This document shows positions 24,958 to 32,524 of a DNA stretch of 34,538 bases, in pieces. Numbering within the stretch: the first letter of the stretch is position 1; every line of letters starts with the position of its first letter. The stretch is from NCBI GenBank assembly GCA_018645265.1, contig JABGOS010000091.1, positions 1 to 34,538 on the forward strand, written 5' to 3'. Below the pieces are notes generated by a model. It had not been told where the DNA came from and searched no databases. It worked only from the letters and a program-made list of their open reading frames with translations. This DNA comes from Deltaproteobacteria bacterium (GTDB lineage Bacteria > UBA10199 > 2-02-FULL-44-16 > JAAZCA01). Position numbers and translations under genes: made by a program.

Positions 24958-25410
24958 ATGAGGATTATAATCGTAGACGGATACAATATGATTAGGAGGA
25001 TCCCCAGGTTTATCGAGGGGGAGCGCGATGGCCTTGCGTCCGGTAGGGAAAAGCTCTTAATTGAGCTGGAGGATTATGGTGCCAGGATGGGCGTACAGAT
25101 TGCTGTGGTCTTCGATGGAGGTACTAGGCCCCACTCCTATGTGGGTGAATTGCCAAGCTTCGAGGGTTTTGCCGGAATTGACGTGTTTTTTTCTAAACGT
25201 GGACAGTCGGCAGATCAGAACATAGTGGAAATTGCAGGGGGAATTCTTAAAAAGAAAAGGTATAGAGGTGTGGATGTTGAGGAGATGGACGTTATCGTGG
25301 TCAGCGATGACATAATCCTAAATGATGATGTGAAGGAGTTGGGAGCATACCTGGTCTCCCCCGCATCACTTGAATATGCGATGCGGGATCTTAGTATTCC
25401 GAAATACTAG
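24958..25410 (+). CDS. NYN-domain (YacP-like) ribonuclease
   Basis: A 150-aa PIN-like NYN protein. The N-terminal IIIVDGYNMIRR contains the first acidic residue. VVFDGGTRP, the SADQ motif in RGQSADQNIVE, and VVSDD complete the acidic active site seen in YacP/Rae1 RNases. Rae1 of Bacillus cleaves mRNA on the ribosome; the role here is unknown. The start at 24958 (MRIIIVDGYN) places the first strand at the N-terminus as in relatives; the track start 39 bp upstream adds non-homologous residues. No strong Shine-Dalgarno sequence is visible. Confidence 0.85.
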   Translation: MRIIIVDGYNMIRRIPRFIEGERDGLASGREKLLIELEDYGARMGVQIAVVFDGGTRPHSYVGELPSFEGFAGIDVFFSKRGQSADQNIVEIAGGILKKKRYRGVDVEEMDVIVVSDDIILNDDVKELGAYLVSPASLEYAMRDLSIPKY

Positions 25411-25427
25411 ATCATGTGGGTCGTAGG

Positions 25428-25814
25428 TTAATCTTTCTTGCTCTTTTTGGTTGCAGACTTTTTCTTTGGAGCAGACTTTTTAGTAGCGACGGTAAATTTG
25501 CTGAGCTTCTTCTCTACACTGGCGACCGTATCATCAAGCTTATCCACCTGGGAAAGAAGTTCCCTCATATGTTTTGTAAGCTCTATGTTCTGAGGTTTAT
25601 TCTGTGTTTCATATTTCTCGAATATGAGATCACCAAGTTCGTGGAGAGCTCTGTATTTTTCTATACGACATTTCTTGGCCTGCATGTGAAGTTTTGCAGC
25701 ATCGGCGGTCTTGCCGGCGATAACCTCGGCCTCGCTTACGCCGTTTTTTAAAATTTTGAGCCCTTCCTCGATAAGTTCTTTAGCCTTTACCTGCATTTCA
25801 TTCCAATGTGGCAT
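25428..25814 (-). CDS. Unknown coiled-coil protein with Lys/Ala/Pro-rich tail
   Basis: A 128-aa helical protein without signal peptide. Two long helices (MQVKAKELIEEGLKILKNGV and LTKHMRELLSQVDKLDDTVASVEKKL) suggest a coiled coil. The last 20 residues (KKSAPKKKSATKKSKKD) resemble histone H1 tails and the Lys-rich end of the Lon-like protease in this window. Such tails often contact DNA or polyphosphate, but no function is assigned. It has a good GGGGAG site. It is convergent with the NYN gene. Confidence 0.65.
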   Translation of the reverse strand: MPHWNEMQVKAKELIEEGLKILKNGVSEAEVIAGKTADAAKLHMQAKKCRIEKYRALHELGDLIFEKYETQNKPQNIELTKHMRELLSQVDKLDDTVASVEKKLSKFTVATKKSAPKKKSATKKSKKD

Positions 25815-25934
25815 GACAGCTCCCCTTTTGAGTTACATCCAACGTGTCGGGGGAATTTAATTCGTAGGGGGGTGCTTCGGCAAGTAAAAAAGAGGAATAC
25901 GTGAAAATTGAAATTATATGAGCAGGGGTGTATC

Positions 25935-26501
25935 ATGCCTCACATGCTTTCAGCCCATTTAGCTCCGCCGTTGATAGCGAAAGCTCTTCGGCCGGATATC
26001 AATCTCTTTGCGGGTATTCTCCTCTGCTTTCTGCCTGATATCCTTCATTCGATATGCGTATTCCTTGGTGTTGAGAGACTTAGGGTGGATGAGCGTTATT
26101 CCCATGCCTTAATCACAGTGTTGTTCATGTCGTTTGCCGTGTTCGTCATATGTAGATTCTTAGATTTGCCTGTTACCCCATCCATCATATATGCGGGTAT
26201 AGTTCTATCTCACTTTCTGTTGGATTTGGTGAATAGACGAAAGATGGCAGTTACACCGTGGGGTCCATATATCCCGGGTATAGGACTGCATGAGAGGAGT
26301 CGTATCTTGGGATTTGCGGTGGAGCTCTCCATGGTCTTGATCTCGGTTGGAATTTTCGCAGTCATGAAGTTTAATGGGGAACTGGCATCTCTCAGGCTGC
26401 CAGCGCTCCTGCTTTTGATCATGCTTATATTAGAGGCTTTCTACTTTCGAATCTATTTTCCTGATGTCAAAGGGCTTATCAGCGCCAGGTTGAACTCTTA
26501 A
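25935..26501 (+). CDS. YdjM-like integral membrane protein (metal-dependent hydrolase family)
   Basis: A 189-aa polytopic membrane protein with about five helices. It has the His/Asp pattern of the LexA-regulated YdjM/PF04307 family: SAHLAPPL at the N-terminus, LPDILHS, YSHALIT, LSHFLLDLVN and TPWGPYIPG with GLHE. The family is called membrane-bound hydrolase on the basis of these residues only, and no substrate is known. The ATG at 25935 (MPHMLSAH) has AGGGG 10 nt upstream and is preferred over the track start at 25908. It stands alone. Confidence 0.75.
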   Translation: MPHMLSAHLAPPLIAKALRPDINLFAGILLCFLPDILHSICVFLGVERLRVDERYSHALITVLFMSFAVFVICRFLDLPVTPSIIYAGIVLSHFLLDLVNRRKMAVTPWGPYIPGIGLHERSRILGFAVELSMVLISVGIFAVMKFNGELASLRLPALLLLIMLILEAFYFRIYFPDVKGLISARLNS

Positions 26502-26632
26502 GTTGTTGTATTTATTGGGCCAATCACTTTTTCCCCTCCATGTCGACAGAGCTATAAAGGACACAACATATTCGATTTTTTGCCGATAATAATAATAGGT
26601 CTTATGGTCATATCAATCGTAAGGAGGTCAAA

Positions 26633-27202
26633 ATGGCATTTCCAAGTGATCCTTATAAAATCTGCAAGTCGCATCCAGAACTCAAAGGACAACCGGTAGG
26701 TGGAAGTAAAATTCCACTTAGAATGGATAATGTTGATATCGATGGTGATGGAAAGCCGGACAGGGTGGTGGAGCACTATGAATCCGTATACATATGCCCA
26801 AATAAGCATATGGAAGAGACTTCTACGGTGGCCCCTCTGGCGGATTTCAGCACTGTAAAGAGCGGCGCGCTCAAATTCTTCTCACTCGATGGCAAATCTG
26901 CGATGCAGCCATTTAAAAGCGTTGTTACCGATAAAAAGGGCGAGCAGTATGTGACGATGGATTTCGGGTATGATGAGGCTATTAGTTGGAATGGTGAGAA
27001 GGCCGAAGTGGATAGATCTAAGATAACCGTCTTTGTAGTCCCGCTTGCAGTTTTCAAGAAGTGTCGCAGAATGGCCCGTGAAGCTGAGGAGAAGAGGTCG
27101 GAGGAGTTGGCTGCTGAGGCTCAGAAGGAGTTGATGGCGAGCGCCAAACTGTTCAAGCTTGGTGAAGTTTCAGTTTCTGCCGTGCCGTTTAAATTGGATT
27201 GA
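26633..27202 (+). CDS. Unknown protein with a DxDxDG calcium-loop motif
   Basis: I do not recognise this 189-aa protein. It has no signal peptide. Residues ~33-45 read NVDIDGDGKPDRV, a DxDxDGxxD loop as in EF-hand, dockerin and FG-GAP calcium sites. The rest is beta-rich up to ~130 and ends in a charged helix (RMAREAEEKRSEELAAEAQKE, ~148-168). An excellent GTAAGGAGG site precedes the ATG, and a strong bidirectional terminator follows, so it is a highly translatable single-gene unit. Confidence 0.7.
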   Translation: MAFPSDPYKICKSHPELKGQPVGGSKIPLRMDNVDIDGDGKPDRVVEHYESVYICPNKHMEETSTVAPLADFSTVKSGALKFFSLDGKSAMQPFKSVVTDKKGEQYVTMDFGYDEAISWNGEKAEVDRSKITVFVVPLAVFKKCRRMAREAEEKRSEELAAEAQKELMASAKLFKLGEVSVSAVPFKLD

Positions 27203-27218
27203 TAATTCTTCAAATAAT

Positions 27219-27250
27219 AAAGGGCTCCTGAATTTCAGGAGCCCTTTTAT
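27219..27250. terminator. Bidirectional intrinsic terminator
   Basis: aaagggctcctga / tcaggagcccttt is a perfect 13-bp stem with a 3-nt loop, followed by TTTTATTGTTTT on the plus strand and preceded by A-rich sequence that gives CTTTATTATTTG on the minus strand. It serves the unknown gene ending at 27202 and the convergent GT51-M15 gene, whose stop codon (27247-27249) lies at the edge of the stem. Confidence 0.9.
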
Positions 27251-28647
27251 TGTTTTAGTTGTTGGTTTATGTGATAGCACCAATGCCAAGGTTCAAAGTC
27301 TATTCCACTCATATTTGTTTTTGTGTAGGTTTGTTTAAATCCGTATTTAGATGCATTCTCCTCCAGCCATCTATATTCTTTGCTATCTTCGGAGACGGCC
27401 TTTCCAGTGCTCGCGTTTCCAAAATCTATGGCTAGTCTGTCAGTACATACGTGCTCGCTATTTTTAGGCAGTGCCACCAACGCTAAAGCCTTGGAAAGAC
27501 AATATCCGTTTTTCCTTATACTGGAAAGAATCAAAAAAATCTGGTACCCGTCTGAGCGATAGGCGGAATTTATCTTTAAGGAGACCTTTTCTTTTGATGC
27601 GTCAACCAAAAGTGAGATCAGAGCGTCCGTTGCGTCGGAATTTAACCAAAAGGATTTCTCGTTTCCAAGCTGATCTTTCTGTTTAAACGTCACGAATATA
27701 TTCTTGTCGAACGACCTATTACATTCGATATCGTGTTCACCTAAGATTTTATTTGATCGAATTAAGAGATTCTTTATGAACTCCCCTTCATCTGGAGTCA
27801 GTAATGCCATGAGGTCGTTCCGTGTGGTAAGGGATGCCATTCCCGTTTTTATGTCGAATGCTAAATTGCTGAATATCTTTGCAATTAGATAATCAATTCT
27901 GCGTGCATCGATTTCATTCAGCATGAAGTCGCAACTTGTCGAACCCGAATCAAGGGCAGCAATCGGGGGAAGGTAGTATTGTATAAGTTCATAAAAAATA
28001 TTAGCCCCTGAATTCATAAAGCTATCTGGTGGTTTTCCTTTAGTTATAAGTTTAGGGTTAGGGAGGATTGACGCAAGGAAGGCAGCCTCGTGTGGCCCAA
28101 TTTCAGCCGGTGTATTTTTAAAATAATATTGTGAGGCGTTACCTATTCCAAAAATACAAGGTCCCCACTCCGCTACATTGAGATAAAGCTCCAAAATCCT
28201 CTTCTTGGACAGTTTATTTTCAAGTTTGAATGTAATGATTGCCTCTTTAATCTTTCGAAAAATATTTTTTGAGGGTGTCATGTAGAGATTTTTTGCTAAT
28301 TGCATCGTGATTGAGCTTCCACCCCATACAAATTCTCCATGGCGGATATTAGCCTTGAGCGCGTGATATATGTTCCCCCAATTTAATCCTCTATGATAAT
28401 AGAATTGTGGGTCCTCAGCTAAGATGACGGCATTTGATAGAAACGGGGAGATCTCGTTCAACTGGTGCCATCTTTGAAGCGATACCTCGGGACACTTGAT
28501 CTTGATGAATGAGGTTGTGTTTGGATTTCTATCGATAAGATCGCTTACGTTGGGAGTGGTGAAATAGATAAACAAAAGCAACGATGTTAAAATAAACACT
28601 ATCAATACAAGGGAGAACCCCGCTGCTTTCATAGCTGATTTTATCAT
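27247..28647 (-). CDS. Fusion of GT51 peptidoglycan glycosyltransferase (MtgA-like) and M15/VanY-like peptidase
   Basis: A 466-aa membrane-anchored cell-wall enzyme with two domains. One TM helix (residues ~9-29) is followed by a monofunctional GT51 domain (~55-230): catalytic E78 in ILAEDPQFYYHRG, GGSSITMQLAKNLY (109-122), LSKKRILELYLNVAEWG (146-162) and AAFLASILPNP. Residues ~320-460 match VanY/M15 D-Ala-D-Ala carboxypeptidases: SAYRSDGYQ (361-369), SEH (H399)...AID (D408), WLEENASKYGF and EPWHW (E452, H455). The spacing from H399 to D408 is two residues longer than in the common SxHxxGxAxD. So one chain could polymerise glycan strands and trim peptide stems. The start overlaps the upstream gene's stop (ATGA) and has no Shine-Dalgarno sequence of its own, which implies translational coupling. 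A bidirectional terminator follows. Confidence 0.88.
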   Translation of the reverse strand: MIKSAMKAAGFSLVLIVFILTSLLLFIYFTTPNVSDLIDRNPNTTSFIKIKCPEVSLQRWHQLNEISPFLSNAVILAEDPQFYYHRGLNWGNIYHALKANIRHGEFVWGGSSITMQLAKNLYMTPSKNIFRKIKEAIITFKLENKLSKKRILELYLNVAEWGPCIFGIGNASQYYFKNTPAEIGPHEAAFLASILPNPKLITKGKPPDSFMNSGANIFYELIQYYLPPIAALDSGSTSCDFMLNEIDARRIDYLIAKIFSNLAFDIKTGMASLTTRNDLMALLTPDEGEFIKNLLIRSNKILGEHDIECNRSFDKNIFVTFKQKDQLGNEKSFWLNSDATDALISLLVDASKEKVSLKINSAYRSDGYQIFLILSSIRKNGYCLSKALALVALPKNSEHVCTDRLAIDFGNASTGKAVSEDSKEYRWLEENASKYGFKQTYTKTNMSGIDFEPWHWCYHINQQLKQ

Positions 28648-29988
28648 TTAGAAAGGACAGGCGATTCTACGGTTTTATGAAGCAATTCATCAGCCCATGT
28701 TTTGTAATACAGTGTGAACGATGTGCCAGAGCCACCTTTTGAGGAATCGGTTACTTTTTCCTTTAACCTAATTGCCCAAGAGCCTGAGGATGTATTCTCA
28801 TCCGGGAGAAGTGGTATAAATATATTAACAATATCCGCTGTTACGTTTTCTTGTTTGGTGGAAAAGCATCTAGCGGCACTGTCCTCCGCATCGGTGCCAC
28901 CAGCCTCGCCGTACAAGCAATAGTTAAATGGGTAAGCAAGGGGGTTATTTATAATTTTGTTATTGTATGTGGAGCCGAGGTCACCAAAGTTGGCAAGGGG
29001 GTCTTCAAGCAAAGCAGTTCCTACATTTATATATTCATCGGCTTTAATTCCTAAATATGGTTTTGCGGGATCTCCAAAAAATTTCATGTAACTGAATGGC
29101 CTTTTGTGCGTTACAGCACCTGTGCCAGATGCCTTGTAATTCTCCTGATCACCTGTGCGCATTTCAACGTAGGCCGCTTTTACGTTAGAGAGATCCCAGT
29201 TTATTACGAAGGCACCCTCCCTAACGGCGTTGGCGCAAGCCCCAACTGAATCGGAACATTGAAGATCGGAGGGTATCCAGTCTGGATGGTCATCATTGTT
29301 GAAATCTCCACAGTAGCATCCGGTTAACGATGCTGATGTCTCAGCCTGTTCCTCACCCTCATTTAATGTGCTATCCGTTGTGCCAAATGGATTTTTATAA
29401 TCACCGCCTACGCTTTCCGAAGGGGAAGCCTGTATGCCATTCGATGAAAGCACATTGAAATGCTTTGAATAGGTTTTCATCTTGCCGTTGGATAAAAATA
29501 TTTCGATCTTTCCAGGACTGGAAGTGTCCGGCACTGTGATGCTGAATTTGCCCGAAGTGGAAGGAGGTTGTAATGGAGCGTCTTCCGCTCCTGCTTGCGA
29601 ATCGTCTGCGGAGAGCTCGTCGATAGGTAAATTTTCATCCTGCGTTGAACCGTCTGCTGCAATTTCGATTTCTGTTTTGGTTTCAGATGTTGGAATGTCG
29701 GATATCGACAAGGCTCCCATGTTGATCATCTGTACTGCTGAGCTTCCAAAGACCACTTCATAGTCAGATGTATAGTTTGAAACATCCAATTGAATTACCG
29801 TTCCAGGCAAACCGGACTCGGGTGATACGCTATTTATTACCGGTACGAACAGTAATTCAGAATTGCCAACCCCCCCCGCTTTTCGGATTGCACTGCGTCA
29901 TCAGTATGAATGAAAATGAAACCAGCAGTAGAAGGATTGTTCTGTAGAAGTTCGTGTGAATGATATTATTCTTAAAAAGGTTTCTCAT
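28644..29988 (-). CDS. IPT/TIG-domain exported (lipoprotein-like) protein, frameshifted at a G8 tract
   Basis: The track lists only 28644-29810 from a TTG. The true N-terminus starts at the ATG at 29988, which has GGAGG upstream, and encodes MRNLF...ILLLLVSFSFILMTQCNPKS. This is a signal peptide ending in a Cys with an atypical lipobox. In the given sequence that frame stops at 29857, because eight G (minus strand) at 29877-29870 shift it. With seven G the frame runs on as SGGVGNSELLFVPVINSVSPESGLPG into the 388-aa ORF, about 447 aa in all. VPVINSVSPESGLPGTVI is an IPT/TIG start. An acidic linker follows, then GDFNNDDHPDW, a DxNxD calcium-type loop among cysteines. The function is unknown; it is probably surface or periplasmic. 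The stop overlaps the GT51-M15 start. A sequencing error is the alternative. Confidence 0.7.
29870..29877 (-). repeat. G8 homopolymer (candidate slippage site)
   Basis: Eight C on the plus strand read as GGGGGGGG in the coding strand, 36 codons after the ATG and just behind the signal-peptide Cys. Seven (or ten) G restore one continuous frame with the downstream 388-aa ORF; eight give a stop 4 codons later. Length and place resemble contingency loci. Confidence 0.75.
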
Positions 29989-30012
29989 GGCCGACCTCCA
30001 ATAAACCCCCAC

Positions 30013-30040
30013 ATTATGAACGACACCCTATTAATAGCAA
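30013..30040 (-). promoter_or_regulatory. Candidate promoter for the IPT protein/GT51-M15 operon
   Basis: On the minus strand TTGCTA (30040-30035), a 16-nt spacer and CATAAT (30018-30013) match the sigma-70 boxes 4 of 6 and 5 of 6. The implied leader to the ATG at 29988 is about 15-20 nt and includes the GGAGG site. Confidence 0.4.
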
Positions 30041-30234
30041 AGCCTGTGCCGGAAATGGCATTTTATCTCAAAAATAAGCTCAATATCAGCAATCAAAATA
30101 TACATTTAATGATCCTCTATTGCGAATAAATCCACCATTCTGCGCCCACTTTGCACATATATATCTTCGGCAGGTGGCACAGGTATAGTTGCCTGCGCTA
30201 TTCTATTAGTCATATCATGCGGTTATAGCCCAAC

Positions 30235-30257
30235 AAAAAAGTGTCCGACGCTTTTTT
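30235..30257. repeat. 21-23-bp palindrome (copy 2)
   Basis: aaaaaagtgtc-c-gacgctttttt is the same element as at 13428-13448 with one extra A/T on each side and one change (a to g) that still allows a G-U pair. It stands 82 bp before the GPH transporter's likely start. Two copies 17 kb apart indicate a dispersed repeat family. Confidence 0.75.
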
Positions 30258-30339
30258 GAGGGATTATTTGCAGGATCTCAAAAAGAAGGGCATAGGATTT
30301 ACTTTTCAGTACCTTAGTAGAAATGAGGGATTATTTATC

Positions 30340-31728
30340 GTGAAAAAAATATCAACAGCGATTAAAGCCGGATATGGAGCTGCTGAAGCTTCAAGCTCTA
30401 TAGTCTTTACCCTCTTCTATACCTTCGGGATGATGTTCTTTACAGATGTGCTGAAGCTCAGCCCTGGCTTTGCGGGGGCGCTCTTCGCAATAGGTCTTCT
30501 GTGGGATGCATTTGTAGATCCAGCGGTGGGTATGATATCAGATAGACTTAAATCGAAATATGGCAGGAGGAGGCCTTTTATAATTGCTGTAGCGTTACCT
30601 CTTGGCTTAATCACATGGCTTCACTTTACAAATTTTCATCTAGGGCCGCTTGCCACAAAGATTTATTTCGTATGCATCGTAATTCTATATTTCACAGCGT
30701 ATTCAGTTTTGGAAACTCCGCACCTTGCCCTAGCTGCGGAGATGACTAAGGATTATGATGAGCGCACAGGGCTTCTCGCTTGGAGAGCAGGCTGGAGTCA
30801 GCTTGGTTCGGTAATTGCCGGTCCAGGTGCTCTGGCGCTTATAGTATATTTTCAGAAGCTCTCGGGAGATAAGGCGATGGGTTGGTCCCTTATGGCTGCT
30901 TCACTGGCCCTTATTTCAGTTCCCCTCATAGTAATATCGTGGCGTGTGACAAGGGGATTCGAACTCTTTGCTGAGAGAGCAGATTTTAAACTCAAGGATA
31001 TCTTCAGTGGCCCTCTTAAAAACAAACCCTTTCGTTATACCATAGGGCTATACACGCTGAGCCTTGTAGCTGTAACTATCAGCGGTGGCGCTGGAATGTA
31101 TTTTATGCAGTATGTGATGAAGTTCTCGCAAACACAGCTTTCCATAGCGCTGTTTATAATCGTCGGAGTGGCAATACTGTGGATTCCATTGATAGAATAT
31201 GTTTCGGCAAAGATTGGCAAGCGCGGTGCCTGGATTGTCTTTGTAGGTGCCTGGGCTCTGGCACATGGGATAGGCATTCAGTTCTTTGCCCGTCCTGAGT
31301 GGCCGTACCTCACATATTTTCTGTTCTTATTTACTGGTGCAGGATTTGCATCGGTATTTCTTATTGGATGGTCTGTTATATCCGATTGTATAGAGGTTGA
31401 TGAATTCAAAACCGGATTTAGGCGTGAGGGATTATACTTCGGTGTAATATTCTTCATCCAAAAGATCTTGTGCGCGGCGGCGATGTGGAGTTTTGGAATA
31501 GTACTTCATAAAGTAGGATATATTGCTGATGTTGCACAAAAACCTGCAGCGCTGATGGGAATAAGAACTGTTAGTGGTATATCCGTTGCGGTGCTCCTGG
31601 TTGTTAGCATCCTATTTTGTATTAAAATGCCAATGACAAGAGGTAGACATAGGGCATTGTTGGAGGCTATTAAATTGAAAAATGAGGGGAAAACTTATGA
31701 CGATAAAGAGATCGAAGCCCTTTTATAG
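30340..31728 (+). CDS. GPH-family sugar transporter (MelB-like MFS)
   Basis: A 12-TM symporter of the glycoside-pentoside-hexuronide group (462 aa from GTG at 30340). Diagnostic segments are the N-terminal GYGAAEASSSIVFTLFYTFGMMFFTDVL, DAFVDPAVGMISDRLKSKYGRRRPFI (the cation-site and loop motif of MelB-like proteins) and the central DERTGLLAWRAGWSQLGSV. The GTG at 30340 follows GAGGGA at 9 nt and starts VKKISTAIKAGYG, the usual N-terminus; the track start at 30241 lies in a palindrome. Such proteins import sugars with Na+ or H+; the substrate is unknown. The next gene, a porin-like protein, overlaps by 32 nt, so the pair probably forms an inner/outer membrane uptake unit. Confidence 0.88.
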   Translation: MKKISTAIKAGYGAAEASSSIVFTLFYTFGMMFFTDVLKLSPGFAGALFAIGLLWDAFVDPAVGMISDRLKSKYGRRRPFIIAVALPLGLITWLHFTNFHLGPLATKIYFVCIVILYFTAYSVLETPHLALAAEMTKDYDERTGLLAWRAGWSQLGSVIAGPGALALIVYFQKLSGDKAMGWSLMAASLALISVPLIVISWRVTRGFELFAERADFKLKDIFSGPLKNKPFRYTIGLYTLSLVAVTISGGAGMYFMQYVMKFSQTQLSIALFIIVGVAILWIPLIEYVSAKIGKRGAWIVFVGAWALAHGIGIQFFARPEWPYLTYFLFLFTGAGFASVFLIGWSVISDCIEVDEFKTGFRREGLYFGVIFFIQKILCAAAMWSFGIVLHKVGYIADVAQKPAALMGIRTVSGISVAVLLVVSILFCIKMPMTRGRHRALLEAIKLKNEGKTYDDKEIEALL

Positions 31729-32521
31729 TAAAAGAGTTTATTTTATAGGTCTGAGCGTTCTTTTCCTTTCGATCTTCTTTGTGAATTACGCGGCAGCTTA
31801 TGATGAGAGCTTCCCAGTAGACATGACTGAGATGGTCCAAGCCTTCAATGAAGGTGGTAAAAAAATCAGCGGTGGTGTCGATATGACATTGATCTCCAGA
31901 TACGTCTGGCGTGGTCAATATTACACCCAGGGTCCGGGATGGCAGCCTGAGGGGTTTGTTTCTGGCTATGGTTTTACCGGTTCAGTTTGGGGCTCGATGG
32001 CGCTCGGCAATGAACAATATCAGGGCAAATTTTCCGAAATAGACCTGAGTTTGATTTACGCCAAGGAGATCTATGGGCTTACGATTGCCCCAGGATACGT
32101 TCACTATTTTTATCCGGTAGGCGGCGCAGCGTCCACGGGGGAACTCTTCCTGATGTTGGATTATAAATTTAAGTATTTGCACATCTTTACGAGCCAATTC
32201 TTCGACGTAAAGGAATACAGAAAATCATATTATGGCGCATTCGGTGTAGCCTTCCTATATGATTTTAAGGAGCGTTTTTCCCTTAAGACTGCAGCCTCCA
32301 CATCCTGGGGAGATCCGCGTTTCAATGAAGCTTATTTCACCGTGGATAAATGGACTTCAACAGTTGTTTCACTTGATGTTAGCTTGGGCATTGAAGTTCT
32401 AAAGTGGCTATTTATTAAACCAGGGGCTACATACGATATTGTGGTCGATGGTGATCTTAGAAAGGCAACGGGGGAACCCAATCTAATTACGGTCGGAGTG
32501 GATGTAGGGTTTGCGTTTTAA
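31697..32521 (+). CDS. TorF/Gcw_chp-like outer-membrane porin
   Basis: An exported beta-barrel of 274 aa. A signal peptide (residues ~1-33, ending FVNYAAA) precedes the barrel. DMTLISRYVWRGQYYTQGPGW near the start is the hallmark of the TorF-type putative porin family, and VTVGVDVGFAF-like alternation with terminal Phe marks the C-terminal strand. The ATG at 31697 has GAGGGG 7 nt upstream and lies within the end of the transporter gene (32-nt overlap, different frame); the track start at 31682 is less suited. It probably lets the transporter's substrate across the outer membrane, which is inference from coupling. Confidence 0.78.
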   Translation: MTIKRSKPFYSKRVYFIGLSVLFLSIFFVNYAAAYDESFPVDMTEMVQAFNEGGKKISGGVDMTLISRYVWRGQYYTQGPGWQPEGFVSGYGFTGSVWGSMALGNEQYQGKFSEIDLSLIYAKEIYGLTIAPGYVHYFYPVGGAASTGELFLMLDYKFKYLHIFTSQFFDVKEYRKSYYGAFGVAFLYDFKERFSLKTAASTSWGDPRFNEAYFTVDKWTSTVVSLDVSLGIEVLKWLFIKPGATYDIVVDGDLRKATGEPNLITVGVDVGFAF

Positions 32522-32524
32522 GAT

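Larger units (their letters stand above)
29989..30339. other. Intergenic region between divergent genes
   Basis: 351 bp without a credible gene. It holds a promoter candidate for the minus-strand operon, the second copy of the 21-bp palindrome and a 13-bp direct repeat (tgagggattattt at 30257 and 30324), whose second copy supplies the ribosome-binding site of the GPH transporter. The track extends the transporter ORF back to 30241, starting inside the palindrome, which I reject. Confidence 0.6.

Noticed and set aside
29808-29810. TTG at 29810 as the start of the IPT protein
   Set aside because: It falls in the middle of the IPT/TIG start (SPESG-LPGT) and has no ribosome-binding site; the signal peptide is found upstream in another frame.
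30175-30192. Second sigma-54 site (TGGCAC ... TTGC)
   Set aside because: The boxes are 3 bp too far apart; RpoN does not tolerate this spacing.
30241-30339. Start of the GPH transporter at 30241
   Set aside because: It lies inside a dispersed palindrome, and the 33 added residues are not family-like; the GTG at 30340 has GAGGGA upstream.
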